Assembly: GCA_015487535.1 (NCBI GenBank)
Contig: WFPN01000199.1
Location: 1-5,466, forward strand
Direction of reading: 5' to 3'
Origin: Aquificaceae bacterium
Lineage (GTDB): Bacteria > Aquificota > Aquificia > Aquificales > Aquificaceae
Length of the DNA stretch: 5,466 bases
Part shown: one piece after another, positions 3,548 to 5,466 of the stretch
Layout: every line of letters begins with the position of its first letter
Numbering within the stretch: position 1 is the first letter of the stretch
The notes under the pieces: generated by a model
What the model was told of the DNA's origin: nothing
Database searches by the model: none
The model's input: the letters and a program-made list of their open reading frames with translations, nothing else
Program-made: the position numbers and the translations under genes

Positions 3548-4436
3548 TCTTGATGTTCAGTTCCTTTGCAAGAGATGAAAAATCTCTGCTCTGAATACCT
3601 ATCAGAGTGTGAAGCACAAGATCGTCGAAGCTTACAGGTTTTTCTGGTTTACCCTTCAAGACGAGAGTCCCTCCTTTCTCTATCAAGGCGGACAGGCCCT
3701 CGGCAAGCGATCGTTTGAGCCCGTAGGAATTCTTTCCAAAAGAGGTTTTAATCTTCTCGATCAGTTCCCTTCTTATCTCTTCGGCACTCTTTCCTCTTAT
3801 CTTCGCTTCCCTATCGATCAATCTTCTCAAAAGACCGGCATCTTTCATCTTCAGTGTTACCTCCTTCAAATAAACGCTTGCGAGCCTGTTAGCAACCTGA
3901 GCTAGCTTTTCCCTATCATCGCCCTCTAAACTCTTGATGTCCTCAAGGAGATCCTTGTCCACTCCTGACAGCTTCAAACTCATCTCTAATGAGAGAGCGC
4001 CAGGTAGTTCGAGTGAAACCTTCCTTAAAAGGAGATCCCCTGTGTCCTCGTACAGGCTCGCTGAGATGTATAGATTTAAACCTATCTTATCGTAACCTAG
4101 TTCTCTGAGCTCACCCTCAAGTCTTTTGAACTCTTCATCCTCTCCTTTTATTCCCAGGGCCGAGAACTCCAGATCCGTATCCGTCAGCTTGGAAACTACA
4201 AACTCCTCTATTCTTGTTTTCCCTTCCTTACCCTTTATTAAGAGATCCTCGACCTCGATCCTGCCGCTGAGAAGGGAGTAATGCACTTTACCGTATGAGA
4301 AGCTCCTTATGCCGAGATCTGTCAAAAGCGTCTTCAAGTTCTCCTCGGCTTTCTTGTTTGCATAGGTTTGAACGGCAACCAGCCCCAGCAGGAGTAGGGA
4401 AACGATCCCGATTAATGTAACTGCGGCCTTTTTCAT
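3528..4436 (-). CDS. Membrane-anchored periplasmic protein, unknown (AsmA/DUF945-like N-terminus)
   Basis: A 302-residue protein with a short basic start (MKK), one hydrophobic helix at about residues 5-25, and a hydrophilic remainder, suggesting an inner-membrane anchor with a periplasmic body. The segment GKVHYSLLSGRIEVEDLLIKG (about residues 49-69) has the look of the first strands of AsmA- or DUF945-like envelope proteins, but this is a weak resemblance and no function is assigned. The middle alternates strand-like stretches (LSLEMSLKLSG, VYLKEVTLKMK) with charged helices (residues about 205-235). The C-terminus has a FDDLVLHTLIGIQ block. No Shine-Dalgarno precedes the ATG. A TATAAT on this strand (4462-4457) would give a leader of about 14 bases. 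The gene is convergent with hepT, with the last 20 bp overlapping, and divergent from the dehydroquinate synthase homolog. No terminator is visible at its end. Confidence 0.8.
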   Translation of the reverse strand: MKKAAVTLIGIVSLLLLGLVAVQTYANKKAEENLKTLLTDLGIRSFSYGKVHYSLLSGRIEVEDLLIKGKEGKTRIEEFVVSKLTDTDLEFSALGIKGEDEEFKRLEGELRELGYDKIGLNLYISASLYEDTGDLLLRKVSLELPGALSLEMSLKLSGVDKDLLEDIKSLEGDDREKLAQVANRLASVYLKEVTLKMKDAGLLRRLIDREAKIRGKSAEEIRRELIEKIKTSFGKNSYGLKRSLAEGLSALIEKGGTLVLKGKPEKPVSFDDLVLHTLIGIQSRDFSSLAKELNIKIRHEPP

Positions 4437-4456
4437 AGCACTTTTGGGCTACTTGT

Positions 4457-4462
4457 ATTATA
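4457..4462 (-). promoter_or_regulatory. -10 box for the membrane-anchored protein gene
   Basis: Reads TATAAT on the minus strand, predicting transcription from near 4450 and a leader of about 14 bases before the ATG at 4436. No good -35 is seen. It shares two bases with the plus-strand -10 at 4461-4466. Confidence 0.5.
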
Positions 4463-4466
4463 TACT
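4461..4466 (+). promoter_or_regulatory. -10 box for the dehydroquinate synthase II gene
   Basis: TATACT lies seven bases before the ATG at 4474, so transcription would begin at or next to that ATG. There is no Shine-Dalgarno and no strong -35. The only sequence available for both divergent promoters is the 37 bp between the two genes. Confidence 0.5.
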
Positions 4467-4473
4467 TATGGGC

Positions 4474-5466
4474 ATGAAAGAGTTCTGGGTGTGGGTAGAG
4501 CCTTACGACAAGAAGCTGGTAACGACTGCCTTGGAGTCGGGTGCAAGCGCGATAATCATCCCCGATGAGGATAAGGCTAAAGAAGCAAAGAAGCTGGCGA
4601 GAACCACGATAATATCCCCCGATGGGGACCTGAAGCTGGGGGAGGATGTGGTCTATATCAAGATAGAGGGCAAAGAGGACGAGGAGAAGGCAGCCAAGTA
4701 TCCCCCCAACGTTAAGGTGGTTGTGGAGACCACAGACTGGACCGTCATACCTCTGGAGAACCTGATAGCCCAGAGGGAGGAGCTTTACGCGGTTGTGAGA
4801 AACGCCAACGAGGCTGAGGTGGCCCTACAGACCCTCGAGAAGGGCGTGAAGGGAGTAGTTCTCAAGACTCAGGACATCAACGAGATAAAGAGGATGGGGA
4901 AGCTGATGGAGGAGTCGGAGGAGAAGCTGGAGCTGGTGAAGGTAAAAATCACGAGGATCTTACCTATGGGACTTGGGGACAGGGTCTGTGTGGATACGAC
5001 CTCACTCCTGAGCAGGGGAGAAGGTATGCTGGTGGGGAACTCCTCTGGGGGTATGTTTTTGGTCCACGCGGAGACGGAGGAGAACCCCTACGTGGCTTCG
5101 AGGCCCTTCAGGGTGAACGCGGGAGCTGTCCACATGTATATAAGGGTTCCCGGAAACAGGACCAAGTACCTGTGCGAGCTTTCCGCCGGAGATCAGGTGA
5201 TGGTTTACAACCACAGGGGAGAGGGAAGGGTCGTTTACGTTGGAAGGTCCAAGGTGGAAAGAAGGCCTATGCTCCTGATAGAGGGAAAGTTCGAGGACAA
5301 GAAGCTCAGCTGTGTGCTCCAGAACGCAGAGACGATAAGACTTACGAGGCCCGACGGAACCCCAGTATCGGTTGCTGAATTGAAGGAGGGAGACGAGGTC
5401 CTCGGATACGTGGAAGAGGCGGGAAGGCACTTCGGGATGAAGGTGGAGGAGAGCATAATAGAGAAG
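4474..5466 (+). CDS. aroB': 3-dehydroquinate synthase II (archaeal-type), complete except for the stop
   Basis: 331 codons, open to the last base of the window. The archaeal family member (MJ1249 type) makes 3-dehydroquinate by NAD-dependent oxidative deamination and cyclisation of 2-amino-3,7-dideoxy-D-threo-hept-6-ulosonate, replacing DAHP-based AroB chemistry early in the shikimate pathway. Bacterial copies are usually called homologs, and their activity is less certain. Diagnostic blocks are seen in order: FWVWVEPYDKKLVTTALESG at the N-terminus; VKITRILPMGLGDRVCVDTT (about residues 155-174); GEGMLVGNSSGGMFLVH; PYVASRPFRVNAGAVHMYI (about 206-224); and VGRSKVERRPMLLIE (about 257-271). The sequence ends GRHFGMKVEESIIEK, typical of the family C-terminus, so little more than the stop is missing. 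ATG 4474 was chosen over in-frame ATG 4468 because it fits the family start and the predicted transcript start. GC is clearly higher than in the mntA-hepT region. Confidence 0.93.
   Translation, partial: MKEFWVWVEPYDKKLVTTALESGASAIIIPDEDKAKEAKKLARTTIISPDGDLKLGEDVVYIKIEGKEDEEKAAKYPPNVKVVVETTDWTVIPLENLIAQREELYAVVRNANEAEVALQTLEKGVKGVVLKTQDINEIKRMGKLMEESEEKLELVKVKITRILPMGLGDRVCVDTTSLLSRGEGMLVGNSSGGMFLVHAETEENPYVASRPFRVNAGAVHMYIRVPGNRTKYLCELSAGDQVMVYNHRGEGRVVYVGRSKVERRPMLLIEGKFEDKKLSCVLQNAETIRLTRPDGTPVSVAELKEGDEVLGYVEEAGRHFGMKVEESIIEK

Noticed and set aside
3609..3905. Plus-strand frame opposite the membrane-anchored protein gene
   Set aside because: Shadow of a 302-codon gene with a clear membrane anchor; no ribosome-binding site.
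5002..5456. Frames on both strands within the dehydroquinate synthase gene (5002-5430, 5172-5378, 5235-5456)
   Set aside because: All lie inside strongly conserved coding sequence and have random-looking translations.
1..5466. tRNA, rRNA, CRISPR array, transposon ends or attachment sites
   Set aside because: No cloverleaf with a TTCGA-type arm, no regularly spaced repeats, no transposase and no terminal inverted repeats were seen.

Overview
The window looks like chromosomal DNA of a thermophilic, diderm, chemolithotrophic bacterium of the Aquificales type (Aquifex/Hydrogenobacter/Thermocrinis relatives). This is an inference from three things: heavy use of AGA/AGG and ATA codons, a bacterial copy of the archaeal-type 3-dehydroquinate synthase II, and an outer-membrane porin beside a periplasmic DsrE-like protein. 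There is no gene-free stretch longer than about 300 bases. The longest is the roughly 124-bp porin upstream region, which holds a strong promoter and several palindromes.

Layout. Positions 1-235 (minus strand) hold the 5' part of leuD, the isopropylmalate isomerase small subunit, running off the left edge. A 47-bp divergent spacer leads to a secreted DsrE/DsrF-like protein (283-792) and a small coiled-coil protein (811-1140). Next come a near-consensus sigma-70 promoter (TTGACA-18-TATAAT, 1201-1230) and an OprP-type porin whose best-supported start is an ATC codon at 1265. A clear intrinsic terminator (2474-2503) ends this unit. Downstream are two small membrane-protein genes that overlap in ATGA (2509-2709 and 2706-2819), then an overlapping MntA-HepT type nucleotidyltransferase/HEPN toxin-antitoxin pair (2826-3158 and 3134-3547). 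The HepT gene appears to start at a CTG. A membrane-anchored protein of unknown function lies convergently on the minus strand (3528-4436), overlapping hepT by 20 bp. It is divergent, across only 37 bp, from an almost complete 3-dehydroquinate synthase II gene (4474 to the right edge).

How the parts fit. leuD and the dehydroquinate synthase homolog are biosynthetic genes for branched-chain and aromatic amino acids. The DsrE-like protein and the porin are envelope proteins. The MntA-HepT pair is an accessory module with visibly lower GC than its neighbours. The most notable features concern translation and transcription start signals. Two genes have strong, well-placed Shine-Dalgarno sequences but no standard start codon (ATC and CTG). 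Three other genes have a -10-like box 6-7 nt upstream of their ATG and no Shine-Dalgarno, as expected for leaderless mRNAs. Two near-identical 11-bp palindromic boxes lie 41 bp apart upstream of the porin promoter and may be an operator pair.
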